64,000 bases of DNA. Origin: Gerris lacustris. Its lineage: Eukaryota > Arthropoda > Insecta > Hemiptera > Gerridae. The position numbers and the translations under genes were made by a program. Positions within the stretch are counted from its first letter, which is position 1; each line of letters starts with the position of its first letter. The stretch covers positions 61,571,832-61,635,831 of the forward strand of contig OX578283.1 in the NCBI GenBank assembly GCA_951217055.1, in the 5' to 3' direction. This document shows positions 21,910-35,630 of this stretch, piece after piece. The notes below the pieces were generated by a model. It was not told the DNA's origin. It made no database searches and was given only the letters and a program-made list of their open reading frames with translations.

Positions 21910-23760
21910 AGTACACGTTTACGCGAGCGTTGCACGTAAACGCATGGACAGATAAGGCTGTTCTACGAACTTAGTCTGAAAATTTGTAAAAAAAAAAAAC
22001 GAAATCGGTCAACTTTTACTCAATACTCAATTGTGACGGGTAAACGTTACTGACAGACATACAGACAATAAATGGATGTGATGCCATTGGATGAAATAAG
22101 GAAAATGTTTATAAATTTTCGAAATTTTAATTAATCAAGCAGTGGACACCTCAAATTAAGATATCTATGAGGCTGCATGCTCTCTTCCAGAAGTTTTATG
22201 AGACTTCATTCTCTTCGCCACTGATGATAATTACTTGGGGTTGAAATCTGACATCGTCTTAGTAACAAAGCTATTATGGAGACACGATCTTTTACTTTAT
22301 TACCTCAGTCTGAAGTAACTCAACTCAATTTTAAAGACTGAAGCTTAAACCAATCAAATCAAGTCACTAAAACAAAATCAGTCACGGGCAGAGTGGAATT
22401 TAATCAGAATATTCGTCAAACAGTGCATTTTAAACATTTTTAAACACCTCAAAAACAAAAAAATAAAAGTTTCGATAATATTAGTTATTCGTCACTGTTT
22501 CATTCTTAAACTTTTAGATGAAAATTATGTAAGTGGTACAAACAATTAACAAAAAGATATTTGCTTATTAAAATAACATTTTGTTTTCTTTTTTTTTTCT
22601 CCCTCTCTCTGATGTATCTTTTTTTTTCATTCCAAATAACATTTACCAAACATATTTGTTACTAAATTATGTAATGAAATAAGTTGAACAAATGTTTTAA
22701 TTAATTCACTTAACAATGTAAAAAAAAAATTATTAAAAGCGATAATTATTATTTCTTTTTTTTTTTTGAATTACAGAAATAAATATAAAAATCTATAAAA
22801 ACTCAAAAAAACAAAAACAGTCAAAGTGATAAATATCTGGAAAAAAAGTCTCTTCATTAATTCGTTGTTCTTTTTTTTGTTTTGTTTTGGAAAAAAAAAA
22901 AAAAAAATCAAAGGGAATCGAAAACAGATAGAAGGGTGAATATGAACGCCCAATTAATTGAAAATATGTCAAAAAAGAGAGAGAGAAATATATAGGAGTG
23001 GGGAGGGATTTTTTTTTTTTTTCAAAAAAGGTGGATAATGGTACGTCAAACTCGATACAATAGCCAAGAGAGGGAAATTTTAACAACTGAATTTCACCCT
23101 CTGCTTTAAAAAAAAGAGAGGGAAGTTAAAAAAAAAATGAGAGGGGACATTAATAAAACCAGACTTGGGGAGACCACCTGCTCTCTCTAGTGTTTAGCTT
23201 TTAAACTCGAAAAGAGAGAAAAAAAAATATATATCAACGGATGTTAGAAACCGAATTAAAAAAAAAAAAAAAAAAAAAAAAACCGGATGAAGAGACTGAG
23301 TAACTTGAAACAGAAGAGAAAAAAAAAATTAGGGTGCTACAATTTTAAACACCTGGGCAAAAAAAAACATCAGTTTTAAAATCTGACTGAATAATTATCA
23401 GGAAAGAAAAAACAGTTTTCGGTTGTTTATATAACACATCAACAAACTTGTAATAAACAAGATCAATAAAAAATAATTCTAATCTGAAATACTTTTACCT
23501 TCCTTTTTGAAGTTTATTCAAAGGTTTTTTTTTAACTAAAATAAATAATATATAAATTTAAAAAAATAACATTTGGCTGTTATAGAATACTTTATTAGTG
23601 GATATTTTTCAATTTAAATGTATGTATATATTATAAAAAATCGTTTGAGAATAAATTTGTTATGGCTAAAGTATTTTTTATTTTTTATTATTATTATTAT
23701 TAATAGTAGTTCTGCTTACTTTTTTTCTAACTAATTTTTTACATTCTCAAATACGTTATA
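21910..23760. other. No feature beyond homopolymer runs
   Basis: Rich in A-, T- and GA-runs (23020-23340 in particular). Minus-strand frames at 22771-23086 are phenylalanine/serine-rich translations of these runs, not genes. Confidence 0.5.
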
Positions 23761-23761
23761 T

Positions 23762-24598
23762 ATTATAAAGAGAATGAAAGAAAATTAGATTTTTGTAATT
23801 TTAATGGATTTACACGTTTTGAGGTCCCCTGAGTCCAAAAAAGTTATTTTTAAACATTTCTATTGTAGGTGTAGTCTGTACAGTCGCGAGGAGCCTAAAC
23901 TATACTAGGCCGATTTTGATGTAATTTCGTATAAATATTCGGAAAAATAATACCCCAAGATAAAATTGAGAAATTAAATTTAGCTATAAAAAAATTGGGG
24001 GGTAGGGGCTCTAGGTACTCCCCAAAAAACACAGAAAATACAAGAAAAAAATATCGAAAACAGTTTAGACGGTTTTATAGGTATCAAAAATCATATAAAT
24101 CGTTTCCCCGGTTAAAATCTAGTTCGTAAGAAAATGGGACACTTCTTTAGATTGTTACTCCCCTTACAAAAAATCAAAGGGTAGTAACAATCTAAAGAAG
24201 GTGTAAAGAATGTTCTTTTTTAGACTGTTACTCCCCTTATAAAAACAGAAGTGTGATATTACTTTGTCCTAAACTAATGTACATTGGATTAAACATCTCT
24301 TTTTCTTAATAGTTATTTAGTCAAAGCCATTTCTATTACAAAAAAAAAGGGGAGTAACAATCTAAAGAAGAACCGAAAATAGCTTTAAACTCGGACAGTG
24401 AGAGACTGGGTTTCGATTCCCCGCTGGGGAGATGTAATTTTTATTGGTGAATTTTGATAAAATATTTAATAATATTCAAATGTAACTGTGAAAATTCGAA
24501 ACAACTAATAAATAAAAAACATTAAGACTAAGTAATTATTTGCTCTTATATATATAAAAATGTTAGTCAGAGTTGTCTCGGACTGATTTTTCTTAGAT
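23762..24598 (-). mobile_element. Repeat D interrupted by element E
   Basis: The D blocks occur in minus order: TACACGTTTTGAGGTCCCCT, GGAGCCTAAACTATACTAGG, CGGTTAAAATCTAGTTCG, then after E, GAAAATAGCTTTAAACTCGG, the tRNA-like GGGTTTCGATTCCCCGC (one extra T in the B box) and CAGAGTTGTCTCGGACTGAT at the end. Confidence 0.85.
24136..24374 (+). mobile_element. Element E, copy inserted in D
   Basis: A full E copy flanked by GAAAAT on both sides (24130-24135 and 24375-24380). Uninterrupted D copies carry a single GAAAAT-like string at this point (near 63169, for example), confirming a 6-bp duplication. Confidence 0.9.
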
Positions 24599-24599
24599 A

Positions 24600-25310
24600 A
24601 CATTTAAATTTAAACTTTAATATAATATTATATTTGTTAAAAAGGCAGACGAGTTCATTTAGTACTTTTTCCCCTTATAAAAGATAACAGTTTTATTTCA
24701 TAAAATAATATCTAGATTTATCTTTTAAAATGCATTTTTCTTCTTAAAAAAATCTCTTTTAACCCCAATAAGACACTGAAGATATTCTGAGACTCTCTCT
24801 AAATTTAATCTTTCTATCTGTATTTTTTTTTTTTTTTTTTTTTTCTTCTACATCTCTTAACATTTAGCTATTTTTGGAACCAACCCAGTAAAATAATCTT
24901 TATTTTTCCCCTTTCTCACCTAAAAACCACCTGAATAAAGACAAAAAAAAACTCTAACACAGCAGAAGCCAAATTCTATTTTATACTACATTTATTTCTT
25001 CTACGTTCCCCTTCCCCCTCCTCTACACTTTTTTTTCCTTTTATTTCTTTCTTACACTCCATTTATTTATTCTTTTTATTGTGTAACCCCCCCCCCCCCA
25101 CTTCGGGATTACAGCCAAATAGAATAGAAGAGAGAGTGAAAAAAATAAAATAAAACAACAGACAATCCAAAAGAACACCTTTCGCAGAATAAAATTTTAA
25201 TTCTCCTCTTCTTTTATCCCACACCTTTTTTCTTAATAGCTATTTCGTAGAGCCAAAGTAAATATAAATAAATTTGTATAAAAGAGCATTCAATTCTAAA
25301 ATTTGTTACA
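24600..25310. other. No feature seen
   Basis: Pyrimidine-rich low-complexity DNA with T-, C- and TCT-runs. Confidence 0.5.
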
Positions 25311-25313
25311 TAC

Positions 25314-25314
<1 letters not shown>

Positions 25315-25402
<88 letters not shown>
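25315..25402. repeat. (TA)n microsatellite
   Basis: About 85 bp of pure TA. Confidence 0.97.
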
Positions 25403-25406
<4 letters not shown>

Positions 25407-25624
25407 TATCACTTCAAAGAGCTGTCATTTTTATTTTTAACAGAATAAAAATGATGCAACTAAATTAAATGAAATCTATCTTGATAAATAAATGAATTTT
25501 TAAGAACCTATTTGTTTTTTTTGTTCAATTCTCCGAAAGAATAAATTCTTCGTGGTTTAGAAACAAAGTATAATGAACGTAATCTTTAAATCTTTAACAC
25601 TAATTCATTCATAACATTAGGCCA

Positions 25625-25625
<1 letters not shown>

Positions 25626-25706
<81 letters not shown>
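25626..25706. repeat. (TA)n microsatellite
   Basis: About 78 bp of pure TA followed by CATACATACA. Confidence 0.97.
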
Positions 25707-25708
<2 letters not shown>

Positions 25709-26005
25709 CATACAATATACATATATCTACGTGTGAATGAAAAAAACAATGACTACGAATTATGTGTGAAAGTATAAATATGGATCAATAACGCAATAGA
25801 ATATGTAATTTTTAATGTCAGCTTAAAAAAAAAGATTAAATCAGTAACAGAATGAATCATTTATGAAATGAGTTATATGATTAAAATTAACTTAATAATC
25901 GGTTTAATTTACATTGCAAATTATATTTTAAATTATTATACCTATTAGATCATAATTGTGGAACATAAAAAAAGACAATGCATAATTTAACTTTGTTTTG
26001 GTAAC

Positions 26006-26064
26006 GCTGTTACTTTATTGAAACAATCAGTAACCGTTACTGGTTGTTTCAATAAAGTAACAGC
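26006..26064. repeat. Near-perfect hairpin
   Basis: GCTGTTACTTTATTGAAACA followed by ATCAGTAAC is mirrored by its complement with only a few mismatches and almost no loop. It may be the relic of a palindromic MITE. A pre-miRNA is less likely because the loop is too short. Confidence 0.9.
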
Positions 26065-26750
26065 AATTAAAGATGTCTTAATCACCGATCTATGGATATC
26101 TATTGCCCAGGTGAAGAGTTTGAAGGTGTTTTCTCTTATCTATTGACGGGATAGATTAGTACTATAAGCTTATTTGACTCTTCTATTTCAATATAATTGT
26201 TAATTGATATGACATCACTTTCAATTGCATAAAATAAATGTGAACCCACATGGAATTGAAACAGATATGATCATTTATTGGCCAATAATACGAAGGGAGG
26301 AAGCTACTATGTCAAACAAAATTCACTATTTAGGTTATTGCTATTTAAGCATATATATTTAGAATGAATTACGATTTAGTAAAAAAAAAAAACAACTATA
26401 TTTATTTAGTCCATCAAATTAATACTATTGAGACTTGAGACTCTTATAAGAACAGTATTGAGTTATCACTTACTTATTACTTATTATTATTATAACACAT
26501 TATTGCTAATTTACTTTCAATAATTAAGAATAATTAAGAAACTGAGCTACTTGTAAGTTTATAGTAAAGGATACAACACTACAGTGTACAAATTTAATAT
26601 TAAAATTTACGGTTTAAAATTAACAATTTTAATACTTTATTTATTTATATTATTGATATTACACATGTGTACACCCATGAAGTGCATATAGTTTAACCTT
26701 TTTCATAATATAAAAACATTTATAAAAAATACAATTTCACACGGAATCTA

Positions 26751-26985
26751 AAAAATCGATACTCTTAGATAAAAAGAGATAATATAAATCGATACTCTTA
26801 GATATAGAGATAATATAAATCGATACTCTTAGATATAGATAGATAATATAAATCGATACTCTTAGATATAGATAGATAATATAAATCGATACTCTTAGAT
26901 ATAGAGAGAAAATATAAAACGATACTCATAGATATAGAGAGAAAATATAAATCTATACTCTTAGATATAAAAGATAATAACAATC
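26751..26985. repeat. ~36-bp minisatellite
   Basis: Six to seven tandem units built on ATCGATACTCTTAGATATAG plus an A/G-rich spacer and AATATAA. The minus-strand frame rich in SISKSIDLY is the translation of this array, not a protein. Confidence 0.95.
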
Positions 26986-26989
26986 GATT

Positions 26990-27435
26990 CTATATATCCT
27001 ATATAAAAAAACTGAATATGACACACTTACAAATATCTTAAGCTATCTATAAATGTATATATGTAATATGTATATGCATTAAAAATATAAGAGTGCATAA
27101 AAGAATAGTAACTATAAAAACCACTTAACAGCAATATCAATAAATTAACACAATCAATACACACGATCAGATAACATAATATTAAATAACACAATGACAA
27201 AATATAAAAAAAAAAAAAAATGAATAATGTTTCATAATAAACAAGATTATCTCACAATTAAACTAAAGGAAATATTAATTTATTATTCCATGCAAAGACC
27301 AAGTATAAAGTAATAATTCATTAATAAACGGAATTTGAAAAAAAATATTAAAAAAAAAAAAAAATTAGAAGAAAAAATAATAATAATAATAATAATACAA
27401 CTATTATGAATTATAATATATTAGTGTATATAAAT
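26990..27435. other. No feature seen
   Basis: AT-rich sequence with an A-run and a short (AAT)n run near 27378. Confidence 0.5.
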
Positions 27436-27436
27436 G

Positions 27437-27437
<1 letters not shown>

Positions 27438-27507
<70 letters not shown>
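27438..27507. repeat. (TA)n microsatellite
   Basis: About 66 bp of pure TA. Confidence 0.97.
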
Positions 27508-27510
<3 letters not shown>

Positions 27511-27918
27511 CTTAACTAGCTGATTAGTAAATCTTTCAACACTTCTTACATATTTAAGTTTACTATGGAAATTATCAATCTGATTAAGAGGGTGGAGGAA
27601 TAATAAAATGGAAGGAAAAAGAAGAAAATATTTAAAAGAATATTAGTACAGAATAATAATAAATTACTTGTTTAGAAATTTTACAGACACGCAACGTACA
27701 CAAACAAAAAAAAAAGAGAAAGAAAGAAAAAACCTAGACAGATAAATTGTTTCCATCACGCTGTTAGCTTATTTAATAATGAATAAAAAGAAAATAAATA
27801 AATAAAAAATCTATGTTTATTTATTTATTTGTTTATTGTAGGCGCAGAACTTTATGGTTAATAGTTCTATTAACTATACAAGAGTTATATTTAAATGGTA
27901 GTCTTTAAAATATGATAA

Positions 27919-28057
27919 TAGGTTAGTTCCAACCACACCTCAAACTAGTTTCAAACTGTACGACGCATGTGCATTAGCAAAAAACGTTCAAATGTGGTCC
28001 GATGCGCATGCTTCGGACAGTTCCAAACCAGTTTGAAGTGTGGTTGGAACAAACCTA
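27919..28057. mobile_element. MITE M (mariner-like, TA-flanked)
   Basis: A short element with ~40-bp terminal inverted repeats (GGTTAGTTCCAACCACACCT at the left and its near complement at the right) flanked by TA on both sides. The ends and TA target match small non-autonomous Tc1/mariner-type elements. Confidence 0.85.
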
Positions 28058-28206
28058 ATTACAACCGTTTGTAACAACCTATGTTTCGTTTAATATTGCA
28101 TAATTTTACTTAAATAAAAATTATTTAACATTCTGGAGATTATAGGTGAGAAATAAAAATTCTAGTTTCTTTTAATTAAAATTTTCATTGTAAAAAAAAT
28201 ATAAGA

Positions 28207-28438
28207 CGATACTTCTTTAGTTTGTTACTCCCCTTAAAAAAAACCAGAGTTGAGTAACAATCTAAAGAAGGTGTACGAAATGTTCTTCTTTAGACTGTTA
28301 CTTCCCTTATATAAACAGTAGTGCGTGATATTCCTTTGTTCTAAAGTACATTGGACTAAACATCCGTCTTAATAGTTATTGAGTCAGTCATTTATATTCT
28401 AAAATAACATAAGGGAATAACAATCTAAAGAAGCACCC
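28207..28438 (+). mobile_element. Element E copy
   Basis: Complete layout: outer left repeat, short internal inverted pair around GTGTACGAAATGTT, interior, right repeat. ATAAGA flanks it at 28201-28206 and 28439-28444. Confidence 0.9.
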
Positions 28439-28709
28439 ATAAGACAAGTATTTTTAACTCCTTGTCTCTAACTAGTAACAGTAGTAACAGAGGCTATAGA
28501 TTAACTCTATAACTATGGCTATAGATTATTGGACGCAGGGTGACTCGAAGCTTTTTCTCACCAAATAATTCCAAAAACGGCTGCAAATATACAATTAAAA
28601 TATGAAGGAATTTTTTTCTTATAAAGAGATACATTCACTATAAAGGTAAAATTTTAGCTTAATCAGCGAAATAGTTATTAAAATCATTTTTAACGTCAAA
28701 GTTTACAAA

Positions 28710-29140
28710 ATTAAAGAGTTTAAATGCTCAAAATGGCGGCAGATATTGAAGCTAAATACAGCTGGAATGTTTGTCTTATAAAGATGTATGATTGGTAGAA
28801 ATTTCAGCGCAATTGGAAATCTTTTTTTTTCGAATTTTTGAAATTTTTGCGGACAACAAAATAGGTTATTAATGATTTTGACACAAATTTATGATTTTCT
28901 GGGCGGTACAACTACATATGTATATGACTGATTTTTGTGCTAAGTTTCAACTCTCTAACTTAAAAAACTTTGGGAGACATGCTTGACACTCACAGACAGA
29001 CATCCAGCTAAAAAAAAAAACACTAAACCACTCAAATAGTCTGTAAAACACCTACTAACGGATAATTCCGTTGAAATCTCGTTTTCGGGATTATTCAGGT
29101 AAAAACACAATACTTTTTCTTTAAAACTAAGGAAAAGTAA
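28710..29140 (+). repeat. Dispersed repeat C-like, copy 2
   Basis: It contains CAAAATGGCGGCAGATATTG, AATTTCAGCGCAATTGGAAA, CACAGACAGACATCCAGC and ends CACAATACTTTTTCTTT, loop, AGGAAAAGTA plus an A-run. This end matches the terminal signature of repeat D. The copy is diverged from the one at 6.4 kb. Confidence 0.6.
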
Positions 29141-29926
29141 AAAATAGAAATATCACTTTTATTTATGAAAGATAAATTGAAAGTTTGTGGAGATACAGAA
29201 GAGAAAAATAGAACTTAAAAAAAAATACACCGAAAACAAAAAGTGCGAACAGGCAAACAGTTAAATAAAAAAAATAACGATGCTAACAAATGCGATATAG
29301 ATCGACACATTTGAATAATAAAAGTATAATAAACACGAAAATTGCCTTAGAGGCAATAATATATAAGAAGTTTCAGAAGTTATAAACTTGTTAATAGGTT
29401 AAGATTCAAAGCAACTGATAACAATATAAAGAACCTCGAGGGGGTCTTATTCTGAACACTAAACATTTCGTGACAAGTATTTTTTAGAAAAGGAAAAGAG
29501 GAAAAAAAATCAAGAGCAGATTGACATGAAATATTAATAAAGATAAAATAAACTATAAAGAGTACAAATAAACAAAAAAAAAGGAAGAAAACAAAGTTAA
29601 AGAAAACGGTAAGGTAATAAACTAAAGCGCAAACACGACAGCAATGTATATTAGGATATTGTTTTCGTGTGTTAAAAAAAAGGTAAAATCTTAAACACTA
29701 AAGGCAATACAGGTATCTAAGGTAAGAGAAAGTAGAAATGCAATTTTTATTATTACTTAAAGTCTTCAAAATTATTAGAGAAAAACTTATAGGCCTGAAA
29801 ACTGTTGTTAGATCTTTCATTGTAAAAAAACTCAAGAAAGATAGTGATTTCGTTGGAGATTACATACGTCAACGTGGAAGATTAGATTTGTTAAATTGTT
29901 ATTCAAAAAGTAAATATATTAATTTC

Positions 29927-30310
29927 GGTACTTCTTTAGATAGTTACTCCCCTACTTCTTTTTAGAAGATAAATGACTTTGACAAAATAAAAATTAAGAA
30001 AAAGAGATGTTTAGTCCAATGTATTTTGGGACAAAGGAATATCACACATCTGTTTTTATAAGGGGAGTAACAGTCTAAAGAAGAACATTCCGTATACCAT
30101 CTTCAGATTGTTACTCACCTCTGGTTTTTTCATAAGGGGAGTAACAGTCTAAAGAAAAACATTCCGTATACCATCTTCAGATTGTTACTCACCTCTGTTT
30201 TTTTCATAAGGGGAGTAACAATCTAAAGAAGAACAATCCTTACTCCTTCTTTAGATTGTTACTCCCCTAAATCCTTTTTATAAGGGGAGTAACAATCTAA
30301 AGAAGTACCC
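29927..30310 (-). mobile_element. Element E with amplified internal hairpin units
   Basis: It is flanked by TAATTTC on both sides. Instead of one internal inverted pair it carries three in series, each made of the E repeat, a short A/T-rich loop and its complement, joined by ATTCCGTATACCATC-type linkers. The interior matches other E copies. Confidence 0.9.
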
Positions 30311-30314
30311 TAAT

Positions 30315-33300
30315 TTCTTTCTTTAATAATATAAATGCAAATTAAGATGCCTCGTAGTAAAAAACCTTTTTCTAAATAAAGAGATGAACACAAAAATTTC
30401 TGAATGGACAGAAATAAGTTATTTACTTAAAATATTAATCAGTATAAGAGCGTTTTCTTTTTCCAGATTTTAATTTGTATCTATTTAAAAGGAGAGCAGA
30501 AGAGAAACACATTTCAGTTTATTGTTTACAGATCAAAAATTAAGCAAGGTTTTTTAAAAGACTACAGATCTTCTGAGAAGGAAAGATTTAAGACTTCCTT
30601 ATTGCCAAGCTAAAAATAAAAAAAAGAGGGGAAAAAATAAATAAATAAATCGCTTAAAAGAAAAACAGTTTAAAAAGATCTCAACTTCTCAACAGAAACG
30701 TCAGATCAAAAGAGAAAGAAAATAAGAGATATTAGAAAGTTATAAAACACTTTTGTAGGAAAAAAGAATTGAATTATGATCCCCCGTGCTTTCTTTTTAT
30801 TCTTCTTCTTCAACTAAAAGATGGTTTAGGTCGAAGAAAGAAGAAAAAATATAAGAATTCTAAGGCAGAAGTAAATGTTACAAACATTTTTCCTTCCTTG
30901 TAACAACCCTCCTTAACATCAAAGAGGAGTAATTCGATTTTAAAAACATCATACGTGAAAGGAAGCTGAGATAATAGAACCAAGTTTTGTCACGACAAAC
31001 AGTTTTTATACCATCAAAATAAGGGGGAAAAAGAGAGTTTTCCTAAAAAAAAGAAAAGATAAAGGACTAAAATGATCAAAGTATGGGTGACAAAGTATCA
31101 TTTACGACATCAAAGTATAAGATAAACACAACTTTATTAAAGGATAATTTAAAAGGAAGAGTTTAACAAGAATTAAATAGTTAAACGTTAAAAGACAATT
31201 TAACGATAGGGAGGAAGAGTAAAAAATGTACTTTTCTAAATAAAAGATAGAGTAAATGTAAATGGTAAAATTTATAAACGAAAAAAAAATAGCAAAAATT
31301 TAAATTGTTAATATTCAGTGTTGAGCGCCAACTATTATGGTCCTTTGAGCCGGATTGAATATCAAAAGTATAAATAACAGCTGTTATAATAATTTTTAGT
31401 TTAATCACAATTATAGTAAATTTTAAGATGAATTATTACTATGTATTTGTCATCACTTGGTTCAGAAGTTCCAAATATTTTCAATATGCCCACCCTCATC
31501 TATTTTGGACCAATGGGCCGGATAAAATATTTATATTAATAAATATTCATAAGCTGTATATATTTTATAATTATAAAAATAACTTTTTTAAAGCCATACA
31601 AACGTCCTAGTAAGAAAGTAAAGATAAAATCACGCTTTAAAATATACAAAGAGAGAATATGAAAACGTTTTTATTCTTCATAAAAGGCGCCACATGTTAC
31701 GTGGTAAAATCGTGAACTTTATTTAATAGGTTAACGTTATGCAACACATAATAAGCATGTTCAACACAGAAATCCAGCAGCTATTGCTCATCATAAAATG
31801 AATGTATGAAAAAGATATGTTGTACGAGGTTATACCCTTGAACAAACAAAGGTAAAATAAACTTATAATAGATTCGATGAGTACATAAACCTTTTTTATA
31901 TTGCTACTAAATAACAAATAACATCCAAAAGGCAATAATGTACTTTTTTCACAACTTTTTAATCCATAAGACACGGTTTCAAAAAAAAAAAAAAAAAATC
32001 TGTTGACTTCAAAAGCTAAACTATAAGCGATTAGTCACGGAAATTATTTTTTTTAAACCTGTTTACATATTATATTTTATAAAAATATATATTATGTATT
32101 TTATTTTATATAGAATTTACTTTTTCTTATAGAGTTAAGAAGATTATTCACGGATTCTAACCGTAGATAAATAATATCTACTTATAAAAATTGAACTTCA
32201 TGCACTGGTAATAATTATAATAATAAATAATGGGGTAAAAAGATTATCTGTAAATGTGTGTCCATGGCCATGTTTTCAGCTTAAAATAAAAAAGACATTA
32301 TAAAAAGCTTATAATAGGTTGCAATGATTAAACTAAGGGGATCTTTCTATTGTGCATCTCCTTAAAAAAGTACAGATTCATATCTGTTAGTGGACAAACC
32401 ACAGAAATAAATTGTTGTTCATAGATCGGTTTCTGCTTAAGAACGACTTTGATGTGAACGATCTTGTTTACAATAAGAAATAAATTACAAAAAAGTGAAA
32501 TAAATATTTGTTATTAAGGGTTAACAATGAAAAGATGATCTTAATATTTTTCGGGTTTTCTAATTAACAAGATAAATATTATTAAAGACTGATAAATTAA
32601 TATATTGTTTTAAAAAAAAATAAAACATACAAGGTAGTTATTAAAAACATTAAAGCTGTCAAACATGGGTCTTATAAAGACAACTAACGTCATACAAAAT
32701 ACAAGATAATAAAGGAGAAAGGAGTTTATAAAATTATTAGATTTAAGTAAATAATTGGTAAGTTGAAAAATTGAGATGGCGTTTCTTCTTAAATCAGAAA
32801 GAAACTTGGGGGGAGAAAAAAAATTATAGTAACACCATAATCCATAGAAGCGTCGGTTAAAGTTTAAAGGGGCGTAAAGCGTTATTTAATAGTAGTTATC
32901 GAGGCACACAGGCAACCCCCCTCCCCTTTCTACTCAATCTTTTACAAAAAGGAAAAAAAAAGATAAGGCATAACGAGAAAAAAATTGGTGTCTAAGGTAG
33001 TTGATTGTTGGGAGGCCTTCTCCGCCCATTATACAAGCATTACATTGTAATTCAGTCCCGGAGTTTTTATACCGTAGACCCCCGTAGATTCTTCATCCTG
33101 TTTCAGCTCGTTGTAGATTGAGAGCTACGTGACGGTCTCGAGTTCTCTGTCTACGGCACCAGAAGGTTGTTGTTTTTTATTTTGATTTTTTTGTCGGAGA
33201 AGTTATAAGTATTATCCTTTAGTGGCTATGCATCTCCTCACGCGATCGTATACTCCATCACTCTGTTTCTATCTTCGCCCACACTACAAAATACTTCTGG

Positions 33301-34330
33301 AGGCTCTTTTACCATCTTCTTTTTTATTTCAACTTCTACAGCTAATCCAAACTGATTTTTTTTCTAAGTCTTAAATTATTTCTTTTCTTTTCTTCTCGAC
33401 CTAAACATAATATATCGGAACCAATTTAAAAAAAAAAGAAAAGAAAATAGGACCTATTTTTTTTTTAAATAAGACGCCATGTTCGCGAGTAAAAGATTGA
33501 ATCTATCTTAAGTATAATCAGTTTACCGATTAACTACAATATTCAAAAAAGTATTTTTTTTCCACACTAGTTGCTACCAATCTAAACTAGTCCCAAATCA
33601 GCATATATTACAGCTGATTATTCAGTCAGCTGTTACAAAACTAGATCAATTTATTGTTTAAACACAATAGTAAATATTTACAAACTTGTTCAATTCCATT
33701 TTAATTGATCAGAATAAACAGTGTTGATATAGTTTCCTGTCGAACTAATTGTTATTAAGCCTTCTACTAAAACTTAATTAGAGACCTATAACTAAAATCT
33801 ATTTAAAGACCTATTACTACAATCTATTTAAAGACCTATTACAATTAGTTTTGATCTGAAATTAGTTAGATTGTAAAACTTTCTCAATGAATTAAATAAA
33901 TAGGAGTCTATTTGCTTTATTTTTATTCAATGAGATGTGTTAATTATATAGTTTAATTTTAAACTAATAATAGTTTCAAATCGAACTATTATTAAAATAA
34001 ATAAATTAAAGAACCATTAGTATATAAAATTAAGAAACTACTATTGCTCAAATAACTGATCAGTATCAGTTAAAACATGTTTATAGTCATTTGAAAAGAC
34101 GATAAATTAATAAATTGTTGATTTATATTTAAAAAAAAAAAAACTAAATTAGTGGTTTCAACTGATATTTTATAAATTATAAACCTTATGTTGTCCACTA
34201 TAAGTAGTAATCCGTGTTTTCCACGGTTTAGACGGATTTATCAGCAGGTAAATGAATATAATGTTAAATAAACATATGTTGGTAGGATTTGGTAATATAT
34301 GTATCTATCAATGCAATAATCCCTAAATTA
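30315..34330. other. Single-copy AT-rich DNA, mostly featureless
   Basis: I see no tandem array or TE ends in these 4 kb. Short frames at 31181-31974 and 29738-29965 (the latter running into E) match no family I know. A 28-bp unit (TCTATTTAAAGACCTATTAC) is repeated about three times at 33775-33845. The segment 32880-33320 is described separately. Confidence 0.45.
32880..33320. other. Less AT-rich single-copy stretch, possible constrained non-coding DNA
   Basis: Composition shifts to balanced, with many CG dinucleotides (CCGTAGACCCCCGTAGATTC, GACGGTCTCGAG, CACGCGATCGTATAC) in contrast to its surroundings. There is no open frame and no copy elsewhere in the window. A regulatory role is inference only. 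Confidence 0.3.
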
Positions 34331-34334
34331 ATTT

Positions 34335-34735
34335 GGGGCTATCTGCGGGTTACTTTCAATAAACTATAAAACTTTCATACCAATCAGATGAGTACTATTG
34401 AAGTTATAGGTGTAAATAAATGTATGTTTGTGCGCATGTGGAAGAGAAACAAATGAGCGCAGAAGGTTGAAACTTATATGGGACCAACAATGGGCTAATT
34501 ATGTCCTACAACCCAAGTTTCATTAAAATTGGACGTGTACTTTTTAAGACATGTTGGCTCGCAAAAATTGAAAGACAGACCGACAGACATACACGGAACT
34601 AAAAATGTTCCCTGATATCTGAAACAGATTTCTGTCTTGGAATTTTTGGAATCGGAGTCCTAATAATTTTTCGTTCCACAGAACGATCACATAGCTTCCG
34701 TTACCTTCAGTAAGCTCGGAAGCAAAAAAAAAGTT
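34335..34735 (+). mobile_element. AB repeat, best-preserved 3' half
   Basis: Blocks in order: GGGCTATCTGCGGGTTAC, GCGCAGAAGGTTGAAACTTA, GGGCTAATTATGTCC, CATTAAAATTGGACGTG, a GACAGACCGACAGACATACA microsatellite, GATATCTGAAACAGATTTC, then GATCACATAGCTTCCG and a hairpin closed by CGGAAGC and an A-run. Confidence 0.8.
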
Positions 34736-35289
34736 AAAAAAATAAAAAAAAACTGTTGGCGCACTCCAGTATATTTTTTTGTAGTTTCGAATTTCTTATA
34801 ATTCTTCATGGATTTTTATTTCCTCTCTTGTAGATAAGCGAAAGAAAAAAAAAAGGTTGGGACCACGTGGTTAGCAGTTGGGTTTTACAGAAGTAAAAGG
34901 TTTTGCAAGCAGGTAAGCCCTGGTCACGTCTGTATTAGTATTCTGTTCAAGTATTCACAAAGTCTTCAAGGAATCTACCTCCACTTCCAACAATAGATGT
35001 GCTTCAACCTTTTTTCCAACAACTCCCTACCTTTATTCTCATCTCGTCACACTTCTACATTCTTCAGGTAGAAGAAGTAAAAAGGAACTTCTATTTCCTT
35101 CTGACATATTACACTAATATAATTATACCTGCATTTTTTTTTTTTCAGAATAGTGTTAATTTTCGTTCCTTTTTTTTGTAAATACCGAACTATTATGTTC
35201 TAGGCACGAAATACATTAGCATCTTTCATATCTATATTTAATAGATTCCTAACACACTACAGCATATAAATAGCACGAGAGAAACCCTA

Positions 35290-35630
35290 TAAGTAATACT
35301 TAGTCTCACGCAAGTAAATAATACGTATTGAAGAACTAGAAGATTAACATTCATGCAAATAAATAATACATATTGAAGAACTAGAACGTTGACACTGAAG
35401 CAAGTAAGTAATAAATATTGAAGAACTAAAAGGTTAACACTCGTGCAAGTAAATAATACATATTAAAGAACTAGAACATTAACATTCATGCAAATAAATA
35501 ATACATATTGAAGAACTAGAACGTTGACACTGAAGCAAGTAAGTAATAAATATTGAAGAACTAAAAGGTTAACACTCGTGCAAGTAAATAATACATATTG
35601 AAAAACTAGAAGGTTAACACAAGCCACGGT
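35290..35630. repeat. 57-bp tandem repeat, array 1
   Basis: About six units of GCAAGTAAATAATACATATT followed by GAAGAACTAGAAGGTTAACA and a short variable tail. Two adjacent units (with AACGTTGACACTGAAG) recur as a pair, so part of the array was duplicated as a dimer. Confidence 0.95.

Noticed and set aside
26006..26064. pre-miRNA hairpin
   Set aside because: The stem is almost perfect with essentially no loop, unlike a Dicer substrate of the miRNA type. A palindromic repeat is more likely.
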